From contig NC_060108.1 of assembly GCF_021155765.1 (NCBI RefSeq), positions 20,733,025-20,797,024 of the forward strand: a stretch of DNA of 64,000 nt, written 5' to 3'. The position numbers and the translations under genes were made by a program. Source of the stretch: Diprion similis. Taxonomy: Eukaryota > Arthropoda > Insecta > Hymenoptera > Diprionidae. The notes below the pieces were generated by a model. The model was not told the origin of the DNA. It saw only the letters and a list, made by a program, of their open reading frames with translations, and ran no database searches. This document shows, piece by piece, positions 37,220 to 49,241 of this stretch (position 1 is the first letter of the stretch; each line of letters opens with the position of its first letter).

Positions 37220-37669
37220 TTCGACCGCCACCTTTGTTGCCACGAAGCTCGACTCCAGTAAAACGGAAATGAGCTGTAGTGAATATGCTATATTCTTCAG
37301 TCAACGATACAGCCAACAACACGGTAAAAAATAACTATAGTATCGCAAAAAAGTTTAATTTGTAATAACTCCCTTTTTATTTGTGCGTTTACTTTCCAAT
37401 GATGTTGAAGATATTTTTGTACGCATTCGTTATTATACAGACACGGTAAATCATCAAGACATTACATGTAAATCGTAAGTGAATTTTTATTGGACACCCT
37501 GCAGAACACAGTTGTCGATTAGCGACATAACGAGTAACGACTAGCAGAAGACGGTCGAGTCGTGCTCGTCGTGCTAGAGAAAGCTGGGAAAGTGAAGTCC
37601 CAAGATCCTCAAGATTCACGAATCGCGAAGAGGGTTGGAAATTGTTATTAGACACCGACTCGCGGCGAG
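37220..37669. promoter_or_regulatory. Shared divergent promoter region, DDOST and TPR protein
   Basis: The start codons of two divergent genes lie only 450 bp apart, so both promoters and 5' UTRs must sit here. No specific core element could be identified with confidence. Confidence 0.5.
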
Positions 37670-39827
37670 ATGTGGGCCCGTGCCCGTGTCATAATTTACA
37701 CGTTATATTTCTTAGTCATTCAGGTGAAGTTGATAAATTCTCGCACATCCTGGCGACTAAACGCGGATAAGGTTGTCAAGGCAGTGTCGGAAGTTTCATC
37801 TCACGAAGATGAAGACCCAATTTTTGATATCTTGGCGAGTACCATTAACCTGGGAAACGGTCTAGGGTGGAGCAAAACAGACTCCAAAGATGAAAACCAA
37901 AAGTTGGATTTATTTTGCAACGATTGCAAAAACTTTATCGGTGGAAGCTACGACCGGTAATTTGTTAAAAATTCATTTATTACATATCTTAGCGTAGCCA
38001 AGGATGCGACCCAAACAACCTTCTGCAATATTACGCTGTTGCTGTCAAACTTTTATGCGACGCAACTCATTACGATTGTTTATAAATGTATTACTTCGCT
38101 AAATTTCTGACAAAACAATGGTAATTTCAATATCACTCGTTCTGTACAGCAAAACAAAGTCACATTTGTTTTTCACATTCTTTTTAACAGTTATCCAAAG
38201 GCATGCTAATATATATTGTAATATCAATTTTTGATTTTGACTTTCTTTTCTACGAATCCTCAGTTTTTGAGTTATTTTTGGATATTCCAAGCATGTCCAA
38301 CAATGTTATTGTCATTGACATAAAGAGTATGAAATAGTATATAAAACAATCAATGTACGTATGTATATACTGTGTAAGTTGATGCATTTTCAATGTAAAC
38401 ATTTCGTTAGTTTAGTATTGCTACATTATTATCCTTTTCATAATTGTTGATGACATTATTTACCTGTAACGCACATTTTTGTAGATTTATTCCGGATGAC
38501 CTTAATTTGATATGCATTAACTATTTTTGGCTAATGGGATGCAATGAAATACCCATTGTAGTCTTTTGTTTCACCCGTAGTTAGTGTTTGCGTGTGGGTT
38601 GACGTTCTTTCAGCTCTAAGAAAGCCTTAAATTTGGTCCCCTTGGCAGACGGCTTGGCAGACGACTATCGTCATTTGCTTTGATGGACACACCAAACGTG
38701 ACGGAAACTTTTCCCTCTTCGTCTCAAACGTCAACAGAAAAATTAAACTGCAATTTGGTCCAGCGATGCGAGGAGGGTATTCTTGACTGTGGAAAGCCAG
38801 TCAATTTTACATATTACGACAACTTAGTTGGAGTCATTAATAGAAATAAACATCCTCTTGTACCAGAACCTAATGTCGCACTTATGTTCAAAAAAAGAGG
38901 TGCTAAAGTCACGGATATCGACATTGACTTGTTAGAAAAACGGTTGAAGAAGGCAAAAAGAGAGGTATTACTGGTCTTGACTTGGTTCTTGTTAATACCA
39001 GAATGATAAGTTTTAGATAAGATAACCATTGTTGCATGCTTTTTATTTCATTACTATAATTATGCAATTTACTTTCTTATTTCAGAAGCCAAAGTCTGTT
39101 CAACTTTATAATCAAATTGGTAATTTTTGGCGTATAAAAGGAAATGCACAGCGTTCCATAGAATGCTTTAGAAGAGCATTGGCTGTTTCGCCGCACAATG
39201 CGGAGGTATTGTTAAATTTAGCGAGAGTTTTACTGGCTCTGCAATATTTGGATGATGCCACTTACTTGGCTAGACGGTCATTGGAGCTGCAGCCACCAGA
39301 TCGTAATGCGTGGGAACAGTATCTCACTTTAGGTCAAATATTTAAGGTAAAAATAAAAAACCTGAAACGAAAAAGACGTATGTTAAATCTGAAAAATTGT
39401 GTCTAGGCTTACGGTCACTTCCAAGAGGCAGCTGTACATTTGCGGCATGCTTTAGAACTGAAACCAGATCTTATGGATGCAGCTGAAGCTCTAAAAGAGG
39501 TTGAATCACTTCCAGCCGCAAGTGTGCATGCCTACACACTTTTGATTATCGTGTGTCTGGTGAGTGAGGAATATTAATTATGAATTAGAGTATCATAACT
39601 GTTAATATTCGGCTTCTTCACTACCATTTGTGCAGGCTAAAACAGTGATAAGAATGATTAAATTTCAGGTTTTAGGAGTTCTTTTGGTTGTTCTGAGCAG
39701 TGTGGAATGTGATGAGGATTCCAGCCTAGCATCAGAGCAACCCCAGAGGTCGGCACGTCATTTTAATCGTGCACTAGCTATGCGTAGCTTGCGGCCTGGT
39801 GTATCTAGAAATAAACGTTGCGGATAA
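37670..39827 (+). CDS. TTC17-like membrane-anchored TPR protein
   Basis: Five exons: 37670-37956, 38649 (or 38661)-38964, 39086-39346, 39407-39559 and 39669-39827. The longer form is 391 residues. It has an N-terminal signal peptide (MWARARVIIYTLYFLVIQVK). An ectodomain follows with paired cysteines (LFCNDCKNF; VQRCEEGILDCGKPVNFTYY). At least three tetratricopeptide repeats follow (LYNQIGNFWRIKGNAQRSIE; AEVLLNLARVLLALQYLDDA; YGHFQEAAVHLRHALELKPD). A membrane segment near the C-terminus (YTLLIIVCLVLGVLLVVLSS) precedes a basic 40-residue tail. The repeats and preceding segment resemble TTC17 in style, but that protein is far longer and I cannot claim orthology. Exon 1 ends in phase 2 (CG|GTAATT), and two of three candidate acceptors keep the frame. 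Alternatively the TPR part is a separate gene starting at ATG 38,683. Confidence 0.7.
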
Positions 39828-41850
39828 CTTTCAAAGTGTTGTGACTATTATGGTAGAATACATTGTTGCCAACCATAATAAGTGACGTAATTTAACTCCC
39901 TATTGAGTGGTATTTTTAACACTATTTGTATCAATCACTTCAATATTGTACTAACTATGCATTTTATTATATTGACAGACATAAATATATATAATGTAAT
40001 AGAATATAACAATATGTCTATTCTGCTATCAGTGCTTCACGCCGTAAATTGGACCCCAACATATGACTTGTCGGTACACATAAGTATAACAGTAGACCAT
40101 CTTGCGACGCACAGACTGTATAGTTTTTACATTTTTTTCTCTCTTGAAGTAAATATATTGTATACCATGGAATGGAACTTATCAATTTTTCTTCTTATTT
40201 CTGTTTCATGTAACATGGCCCTATATGCTATATTCTAAGATATTATAATTATCTTTATTTTCTAAGAATATTTATTTATTACACGCGCCTGTTGTACGAA
40301 AAAAGAGATTAACCGATAATATATTCATGCATATCTTGTCACAGGACAAATGTATTGCGTGCTTGTTAATGTTGCCCAAGGAAAGGTAATCGGATTTCGT
40401 TTACCAATTTCAAATTGGTTTTTGTTTTCGGGTATTTGACAATTACTGATTTTCTTCTGAAATAATTGAATTCACGTATCTGTTAATGGAAAATAGGTAA
40501 TTGTCACGTAATATGTTCAGAAACTGCTTACATGCAATCCAGCTCACGAATAAACTAGATTTAATACATTGGATATAATTTTTTAAGAGGGTATGAAAAA
40601 CTGACTGTAGCAGTGTAATGTATTTCGATGAATATTTTAAGTTTCAATGCATTGCTTGTACAACTTGCTAATTTTATAAGTATAAATCTAAACATTTTGA
40701 ATGCTAAATAGTTGACTGTTTTTTTTTTTTGTTTTCTTTAAATTTTCTTCAAGTCTGTTACTTAATTGAGAATGATAACAAACTATATAATTCTATAGTT
40801 ATTCAATCACAAACTTAACTTATAGCTTTCAGTAACACCTAATCTTTGTAAGTCAAAAAATGTATAACTTAAAATTTATACTTGTCTTACTTCAAGCATG
40901 CTGCTGCTATCAATTGCAACTTCATATAATGTTTCAATCATCCGGTATTTTACCCCTTTAAATACTATAGCAACACAATTAAGTTATGTTGTTGCACATA
41001 CACATACCTACATACACATCTCTTATGAATACGGATATGCATACCGTTTTCATTTATTGTGATTTATGTAGATATGGGTATTGCATACATTCATCTACGT
41101 TAACAGGACTTTTTCAACTCTTGTAATATATACAAACATCAAAAGCTGGCAACAATTCAGGCCTGGTGTGTAACAGGATGGATTCGCAAAATGCGTTAAA
41201 AAATCCTCCCTACCGAGTGATTCCGAATTTGTGCATCGAGATGTTTTGCCGGCCGTTTGCCGTGAGGATCACACGATTTTCTACTCTTTTGGGAAAACTC
41301 AGAGCTACACATTAGACACAGTGACATCCTTCACCTAATGATTATAAAATATAAGTCACAAACAATACTTAGATAATAAATACAAAAAATATATGGTTCT
41401 AGGCTACATTAAAGACGAAATTATTATGGAAAACACATACTAGAAATCACCCTAAATACTGATATCAATCGGGTGGCACAATCCATCTATAGCGCAACGT
41501 CAATTAATTCTTTACTTTTTCAATGATTAATGCGTTACTTTTTCAGTTTGAATCCTCATATAACTCCAAATAGTAGTCAAATAAGAAACTGAAATCAATT
41601 TCAGAAAAGATATCTAATAGACACAGAATTTCATCCATAGAAATATGATAACGACAACACCGAATACTGTGTATTGTCTCAAATCGAACTTATTGCCATG
41701 TAAAAACCAGTAACTATGGAAATATGCGTTAAAAATCTCTGAATACGTTACATTATAACCATTTCATTACTGAACTAGGCAATGTGATAAACAATAGGTA
41801 TAGATATCCTAATCTATATCATATCTGAACCTCAAATTCTTACATCTTGA
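39828..41850. other. Convergent intergenic region
   Basis: About 2 kb of AT-rich DNA between the TPR gene (+) and NECAP (-), presumably containing both 3' UTRs. No coding exon or RNA gene is seen. Confidence 0.55.
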
Positions 41851-42936
41851 TTAGAATTGTACCCAGCTGGCATTCGTTGCGGTTGCAACGGACCCAGAAG
41901 CCGGTGGTTGTTGAGTTGCACTCGCGAATTCTCCCCATTCAGAACCAGTCTGAGCAGGTTGATTTGGTTGCGTTTGGAACGATCTGTGAGCCGGTGAAGA
42001 GGTTGGGGTTCTAGCTGGAGGAGGGGCTATCTTTACGCCGCCAGGGGGTGGAGGTAAACCCAGTGCTGCATTTCCACGAGACTTGGATTTTGAGGAAACC
42101 TCACTTCCATCTTTTTTCTTGAAGAGAAAAAGAATTTTTTTTTTGAGGTTGAAAATTGTTAGTGAATTAATAAAATAACAACGATTACATACAGTAATTT
42201 TCATGTTGATTTTTATTGTCTCTCCCTCTTTGAACCTGAGATCCAACTCCTGCTTTGGAACATCTTTTTCCTTCTCAATCTGATCTCGGTTCTTCAGCCA
42301 CTTGAAATGATCCTGAAGAGCAACATTTAGATCGAAACTGTCCGATCTGTCTAAGAATCCAACTCCAATGAAGGCGGATCTTCCGTTGTCGTCTTGTATC
42401 CGGAGTACAAAATATCTCGAAGAATCTGTAACTGGCTCAACCGCAATACCAGGATACGTATCGATTGGACATTTAGCAAACAGTTCTCCAGAAACTTTAT
42501 CCTCGAGTTTAATGGTCACGGCATCACCTTGCGATACCAGTCGCATTCGTCCTGTCCACGATGGCTCCTCAAGATTCCAATCAGCTGCTCTATTTTTGAT
42601 TAATAAGAATTCCAATCAGAATGTTGTAAAATAAAATTTGTTTTAGACTTGAATGAATAAGTAAATAAATAAGCTAGAGCGAATTTAGAAAATTTTATTA
42701 AATTTCGACGTATAATTAGACATTGTGTTAGGCTGAACTTTCTTCCTATAAATAAGGGAAATGACAGACAGTAAAAAATTATTGCGTCAAATAGGTCAAT
42801 TACAATAGGAATTGGGTGTTCAAAATTTTGTCAATAAAAGCTGGTCTTACCGATAACCCCTATTCGTTGACCTTGGTGGAATTTTAAAGACAAAAACTTC
42901 TGATTTAACAAGCAAAATACTCTCGTATGTTTCCAT
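41851..42936 (-). CDS. NECAP: Adaptin ear-binding coat-associated protein (NECAP)
   Basis: Three exons: 42851-42936, 42193-42589 and 41851-42117. They total 750 nt, 249 residues. The N-terminal PHear-type domain begins [20 protein letters not shown] and continues through [39 protein letters not shown] and [14 protein letters not shown] to [14 protein letters not shown] Pro/Gly/Gln-rich tail follows, with two WxxF adaptin-ear motifs: WGEF and the C-terminal WVQF. This is the standard NECAP architecture. It regulates AP-2 clathrin adaptor activation and binds the alpha-adaptin ear in endocytosis. The length is close to vertebrate NECAP1/2. The start is supported by the match to the family N-terminus. 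Confidence 0.95.
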
Positions 42937-43698
42937 CACGAGCGAAATGTTTTGATAGTCAGATTTCACCTAAATTTCAATCCAGACCTGACACGAGTAC
43001 GTTTTGACAACTCGTTTACACACTGACAAATCTCCGGCGTGATGCGATTAACTTTATCTCGAGTCACGCCTCCTCCGCCCACGCACCTTCCGTTGTGTGT
43101 TTGGCTGACTGTGGTGTTCCGTTATAATTCCGTTGGACAACATCGACAACATATAGACAGGAATTTGAAGATAATCAATGAAGCACATAAGCTGTTTTCC
43201 GCTGTTTCGAAATCATACGTATATGGAAGAGAAAATAATTTTTATTCATTATTTGTATGAAATTATTGGGAAACCGTAAATTTCAACATACTAAAAGTGA
43301 AAGAAAAATAATCAATAAAGCTTCTATATGATCCTTTTTGTTTCACTTGACATCGCAATATAAATGTCGCTTATTTTGTGTATTTAAAAATTTCTTTTAT
43401 ATCTACTCACTAACTATTGCTAAATATAGCAAAGGGAACATACGTACAAATATAATAATAAATACTCAAGTCGGATTGTTTACATCTAATATATGGTTGG
43501 TACCACTTGGTGTGGCAAAGTTTTTAGTTAAATTCACACGATATCATTCTAGGGATTTTTGTCTGACCATGCGCAGGGAGCTTAACTCCCGGAATCAGAG
43601 TCAAATTGTGGTTAAATTCAATTTAACTAACCTCAACAAATAGCATGGCCCGAGTAAGGTTAAGAATTACCGAACAAACAAAAGTTTGAGCCGACAGA
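42937..43698. promoter_or_regulatory. Shared divergent promoter region, NECAP and TRMT10A
   Basis: 762 bp between divergent start codons. It includes an upstream open reading frame of 14 codons (43,645-43,689) directly before the TRMT10A start. No core promoter motif was identified with confidence. Confidence 0.45.
43645..43689 (+). promoter_or_regulatory. Upstream open reading frame before TRMT10A
   Basis: A 14-codon frame (MARVRLRITEQTKV, stop) ends 9 nt before the predicted TRMT10A start codon. If the mRNA begins upstream of 43,645, this uORF would be read first and could lower translation of the main frame. Confidence 0.4.
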
Positions 43699-45116
43699 AT
43701 GGAAGGCACGGAAATGGTATGTGAAATTAGTGTGGATAAGACGGAATCAGCGGTTGATTTGAGCACAGAATTATCGAATTCTGATAGAGTTGACGCCGAT
43801 GATAAAGTCGCGCTAAATTTATTGAGCAAGAGTCAATTAAAAAAGATTAAAAAGAAGGAAAAATGGCTTGAAAGAAAAGTTGAAAAAAGGTGTAGTAATT
43901 TGTGAAACACGGGTAACATCAGTATTGAATACTGTATTAATTGCCAACTTTATACTTTCTCCACATATTCAGGCTTAATGAACGAGCGAAGGCAAAGAAG
44001 AGGCGTGCGATTGCACGAGCCAATAATATAGATTTGGGCCCATCACGTAAAGCATTGAAGAAATCTACGATGGCTGATAGCAGTTGCAAACTTACAGTGA
44101 CTATTGACTTGTCATTTGATGAATTAATGATAGACAAAGACATTGCCAAACTTATTAAACAAATATTACGGTGCTATACATTAAACAGGCGAGCGTCAGC
44201 TCCGATGCAATTTTCATTGACTAGTTTCGATGGGAAATCAAAACAAGAAATGGCCAAACATAATGGATACGAACATTGGGATGTGAGCAAGATGAGAAAC
44301 TTACTTAATAAAAATAGTGTTCATACCATCATTCATTAATTTTCCTTAACTATTACAGGTTCAATTTTACTCCGAGTCATATTTGAATAAGTACCCAAAA
44401 GACAAGATAATTTACCTCACTAGTGAGTCGGAAAATGTTATTGAAAGCTTGGACTTTGACTGCATCTATGTTATTGGTGGCCTTGTAGACCATAACTCTC
44501 AAAAGGTGCTGTTCAAATCTTAAAATTTGACCTATCAACTTGTATGAAATAATTTAGGGAATAAATTTATGTTGAATATGAGGAATTGCGATAGACATGT
44601 GGTAAATCTTATGAATCACTTTTCTTGGTTTTTTTGAGACAGTCATAGAGATATTACAAACTCTGCAATTGATTTAATTTATTTTCAAATTCTGTTCAAC
44701 TCATATTCCAAATGCTCCGTGCAGGGACATTGTTACAACCTTGCTGTAAAAGAGGGTATAAGACACGGGCAGCTACCATTAGCAAAATTTTTGCAGATGA
44801 AAGCTAGAAAAGTTTTAACCGTTGATCATGGTAAGTGAGATGGACGATTATTGGAGTTGAATTATTATGTTTTCACTCGGCCAGTGTGCGTTATTAACAA
44901 CAATTATTATTTTCAGTTTTTGAAATACTGCTCAGAGTGACTGAAGGCAAAACTTGGCAAGAAGCATTTTTGCAAGTATTACCAGAGCGAAAAAATGCTC
45001 AACCTGTATCAAAGAGTTCAAGTGACACTTTAGAAATTATGAAAGATATCAGTAAAAGTGACTCAGAAGAGAGAAGTGATTACAACGCATGTGAACAACT
45101 TGAAGATTCTGCGTGA
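43699..45116 (+). CDS. TRMT10A: tRNA (guanine-9-N1) methyltransferase, TRMT10A/Trm10 family
   Basis: Five exons: 43699-43889, 43973-44282, 44359-44505, 44725-44830 and 44917-45116. They total 954 nt, 317 residues. A short acidic N-terminus leads to a lysine-rich helix (LKKIKKKEKWLERKVEKR, then LNERAKAKKRRA). A SPOUT methyltransferase domain follows with KLTVTIDLSFDELM, KYPKDKIIYLTSESENVIE and CIYVIGGLVDHNSQKGHCY. The last of these carries the conserved Asp and the glycines of the S-adenosylmethionine knot. RHGQLPLAKFLQM, RKVLTVDHVFEILLRV and WQEAFLQVLPERKN follow. This closely matches animal TRMT10A, which makes m1G9 in cytosolic tRNAs. TRMT10B is a less likely alternative; the mitochondrial TRMT10C would need a targeting peptide, which is absent. 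Confidence 0.93.
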
Positions 45117-45136
45117 CAAACGTTCATCGAGAGCTA

Positions 45137-45142
45137 AATAAA
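45137..45142 (+). terminator. Polyadenylation signal of TRMT10A
   Basis: AATAAA 21 nt downstream of the stop codon. Confidence 0.5.
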
Positions 45143-46722
45143 AACTTAATCTGAGGCTGTGGAAGTAAATAGAGATGCGATACTTATGAAATATCACTGA
45201 GTTTAAAAATAAAACACCATTGGAAATACTGCATATGATACAAATTAAATGCATCATCAAGACCTTAGTCCAAAGATGATTGCAAGATGACAAGTAAATT
45301 ATTCAAGGTACGCACTTAAAGTTTCTTTACTTGAAATGTGAATGAGGCAAAGTTAGTTGCAGATGAATTTTTCCTGATTGTCATATATGGCAAGAACGGT
45401 TTTGGAATATGATACTATTAAGATATGTATTTATTGTTTCAAAATTACGAGAATCATACATAAAGCAAATTTGTTTTGTTTAGTGTAGTTATGATTCACT
45501 GCTTATCATAATAAGTACATATGTGAGTAAATAAATAAATTTCGGCTATTTATGTACTAACTGTACAGGCTCAACCGAACAAATTTTTTTAATAAGATCA
45601 TTACTTGTTTTGTTCAGCCTGTACTATTTCAAACACCTTTCTATCGCGTATATTTCATTTTTTTTTGTATGAAATCATAACATGATAAAACCGTCTATAA
45701 TATCGCGATTTTCAATACCGTCCATTTACGAAAATTTAATAATTTTTGTCAGATAAAATTTGAGTTCAACTGTAATATTTGAGTGTGGATAATTTATGCA
45801 CGCTACAAAGATGCTCGAAAATATGATACGTAGGTATGTATGACTCTTGCACACAAATTTTTCTCTTTGAATTAATCACTATCTAAAACAGACACGAATA
45901 AAATAGTTGCAGTCTGTGAATTGATGGCAATAAACTATTTCAGTTTTGAAATATATTTTTATTCGGTCACAGTTGTGGCCAAGTATACCTGATAGTCTCT
46001 ATACAACTGATATAAGATGTCTGCAATCAACCTGCTGTACTTCAAAATTTCATAAATAGTCTCATCATTCCTTGTTTCTGGTCCACTTCTGTTTTCATAA
46101 CTTTGTTCAAGTTTGCCAAGTCAAATATCATCCTACATGTGTTGAGTGGTTGACATAAATCATTAGATAAAATAATTGCGATTTCTTACAGCAAGAAACC
46201 CAGTTCACATTTACTCTGAGAATAAAATTGCCATTGGTGTACATTATGATCAAGATCTGAAAATATCTGTAATATAATACAGTAATTAAGGAACCCAATT
46301 CATTGCTAAATTTTATTGCAAATTTTCAAAACAAGCATGACAGATGAGTCTTGCCTGTTATATTTGTAATAATAATTATATCAAAATTATTATGTCCACT
46401 TGTTAAAATCTACCTCCACGTGCCTAAGAATAATCACACCATTTTCATAGTACCAAGAAACAGTTCCCGTATCCCAACAAATATCTATAATCACATCTTT
46501 CATATTGAACAAAGTAATTGAAGAGTTATATACCCGTGTATTTGGCTATAATATTCATTATTTTGAATTCAAAAGTAATCGTTTTTTACGTACTGTATAC
46601 CATAAATTAAAGTAAAATCCATCATTCATCATTTTCACAGCCAAATCAGGAAAATGGTGTGATTGATTCAGATGCGAGATATTATCAATTATTATATATT
46701 ACACGAAATTTATGTCAAACCT
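45143..46722. other. Convergent intergenic region
   Basis: About 1.6 kb of AT-rich DNA between the TRMT10A (+) and RETREG (-) stop codons. No exon is seen. It contains one imperfect inverted repeat at 45,563-45,624. Confidence 0.55.
45563..45624. repeat. Imperfect inverted repeat
   Basis: The left arm GTACAGGCT...GAACAAA and the right arm TTTTGTTC-AGCCTGTAC are reverse complements, apart from about five extra bases in the left arm. The AT-rich loop is about 24 nt. Confidence 0.7.
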
Positions 46723-49241
46723 CTAAACGTTCTTGACATTTACAACTTCATGAGTGTCAATTATTTCAAATTCGCTGTCGCTGTCGTCGCTATGTTGAGA
46801 AATTTTCTGTGGCTCAAGTTCGGCTTCTTCCTCAGATGATGATCCTCTTTCGAAATGACCACTTTGGAACTTAATCCCATCAACTTCAACATCGTCGGTA
46901 CTTAATTCCAATTCGGACAGTTCCAAACCATCTGTGCTACCGTCTTCATGGGAAGGCATTCTTAGACCAACCAATTCTTCGTCATTAAGAGGATCTGTGA
47001 GTGAAATTACTACTTAAGCTAATAGGAAAGTATCACTTAGTTATAGTATCAATAACGTGAGAAAACGCCTTCAACCCTCAGCTGTTTTGATATTGTTACA
47101 AATCAAAGGAAATTGTACCAATTTGATTTTCCACTGACAAACTAGTCGGTGTAAGACTGTGATCCCCACTTTCCCCTGCTCGCTTTAACACTTGTAAGTT
47201 ATCTTCCGTAACTGCAGGCAGAAACTCTTCTATTTCGCTGTCCCATTCTGTCAAAATAATTCTTCAGATTACTTCTAGATAAGCACCGAGTTGGTTCTTG
47301 CAAAATTTGAACATTCTATCCAAAAGAGCTGCAAAATATCCTGATTAAATATCACTTGTTATTCACCTTTAGACGTCATAATTTTGCACGGTATATGCAA
47401 AAGAATTCCAGGTCCTACTAATATACTCATTAAAATCGTGTAAGCTAAAAGTGTCCCAGAAATTGCTCGTCCTGTCAGCCAGAGACCCAGTGAAACTGCA
47501 CAAGTAGAAGCGCAGAACTGAAGAGAAAAGGAAAGGCAATAATAGAAAATACTTATTTTTGTATCACTCAACAGCTATAGATAAGATTGATAAAGTTAGT
47601 ACATGAATTGAAAGAACATGATTAAACTCAAATAAATAAAAATAATGATGTAATATTTATTAAACGAAAATATCCTACCACTCCTGGCTGTTCTTTGCGC
47701 AATTGCTTGAGGTTGTCAACACCAGACTTGAGCTGACGAACTATTTTGTTCAGCTGCTCTGACTTGACATGTGGGCTGTAAAGACAGGATTCGTTATTTG
47801 GGTTATTTATCATGAACGAATAACTTGTCGTATTCACTCGTGTCAGACACAAAGACAATTTTGGCTTCCAAGAATTCATTTTCTTACGGGCGATACCGGT
47901 AGTCGGTTAGTTTACCTTTAAAAATTTTACATGTTGAAGAAAATCTCTCTTACCGATGAATCGATGCAAATGTGAAATAACAAAATCAATAACTTACGTC
48001 GCTGCAGTTGGTGATTTATTGTCCTTTTGGGCCTGTGTCTCAAGGGTGCTGTAGCAGAGGACCACGACTAGCGCAGCACTGCTGGCTGCCGCAAAACCGC
48101 GGACCTCCAATACGACGATTCCCCTGAAAAAAATGTGAAAAAAAAGTGTATAATTATTTGTAGTTAGGCTAAAATGTCGAAGATCATAGTTTATTTTGAT
48201 TATTATGTTCGGTAACAAGAAAAAACTTGTAATTAAACTTACAACAAGTCAAAGGTTCAATAAAATGCTTTATCCATTGAAAAAAACAAGTTTGTGTATC
48301 ACTTCTATAGATAAGATCTGATTTATCTTCCAACGTCACTTCCTGTATACTGTTCCCACAGAATTGTGTACAATGATGTGTTCGTATCAATCAACAAAAG
48401 AATAAAAAAAAAAAAATGATTATACATATTCAAGGCCGAATAATACATTGCAACAGTATCTCTCTAAAGTTGACATACAAATTCACACTGTTGTCCGATA
48501 GCTTGTTGTGAATATCCAAGCTCTGAACAGCTGATAATTAATACATTACATTCAATAGAATTAAAATGTATAAGTAAAGTTCATTTGCTCATACATATTC
48601 ATACGATATTGAAACAAATTTAACGTAGTAGCTATACTTCACCACAAATTTTCAATACCTCTGCTTTACCATGTACCCAAATCAATTTTTAGTAAAGTAG
48701 AAAGACGCCTGCAGACCGAGAGGTGTAATTTATTTTCATACGAGAACAATAAATTTTTTACTCTTACAATAGTCGGTTCAGTCACTTGCATGATTTTAAA
48801 TGACGCTGAGAATTTGAAATTCTCTTTGTTACAGCTGGATAAATTTTTTGAGGTATAAACGGCAAATGATGAAAAAGTTGAAACGACGTGGTAGATTCTT
48901 TTGTGAACACATGAATTGCAAATCATTTTTTGCTGCGAATATGACAAAATTAGTATGTGACAAAAAGAAGAAGAGAAACAATATTCAGCCAATAGGTAAT
49001 ATTGTGCAACTTACCAGAACAATAAATTGAAGACAATGACGACAGAGATACTGTTGACCGAATTCTCCCATAGCAAAATGCTTTCCAGAATCGTTAGAAA
49101 TCTGTTGGACGTTTTAAAGTTGTACTTTACGTCTCCGGGAGGATTATTTTCGGACGAACTTTCGTCGTATTTTTCGGGGACATTTTCCTTCTCCCGAAGC
49201 CTCCAACGAAAATAATACGCGATATTAGTTAATTTCTCCAT
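46723..49241 (-). CDS. RETREG: Reticulophagy regulator (RETREG/FAM134-like ER-phagy receptor)
   Basis: Six exons: 49015-49241, 47998-48123, 47679-47775, 47367-47517, 47119-47247 and 46723-46994. They total 1,002 nt, 333 residues. Two long hydrophobic hairpins form a reticulon-homology domain: LWENSVNSISVVIVFNLLFW plus GFAAASSAALVVVLCYSTLE, then AVSLGLWLTGRAISGTLLAY plus TILMSILVGPGILLHIP. An amphipathic linker (LNKIVRQLKSGVDNLKQLRK) separates them. The C-terminal half is acidic and Ser-rich. It ends in a predicted LC3-interacting region, SDSEFEIIDTHEVV, with the F-x-x-I core at about residues 319-322 preceded by acids. This is the FAM134/RETREG plan: ER membrane curvature plus Atg8 binding for selective ER autophagy. 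Assignment to vertebrate RETREG1, 2 or 3 is not possible here. Confidence 0.9.
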
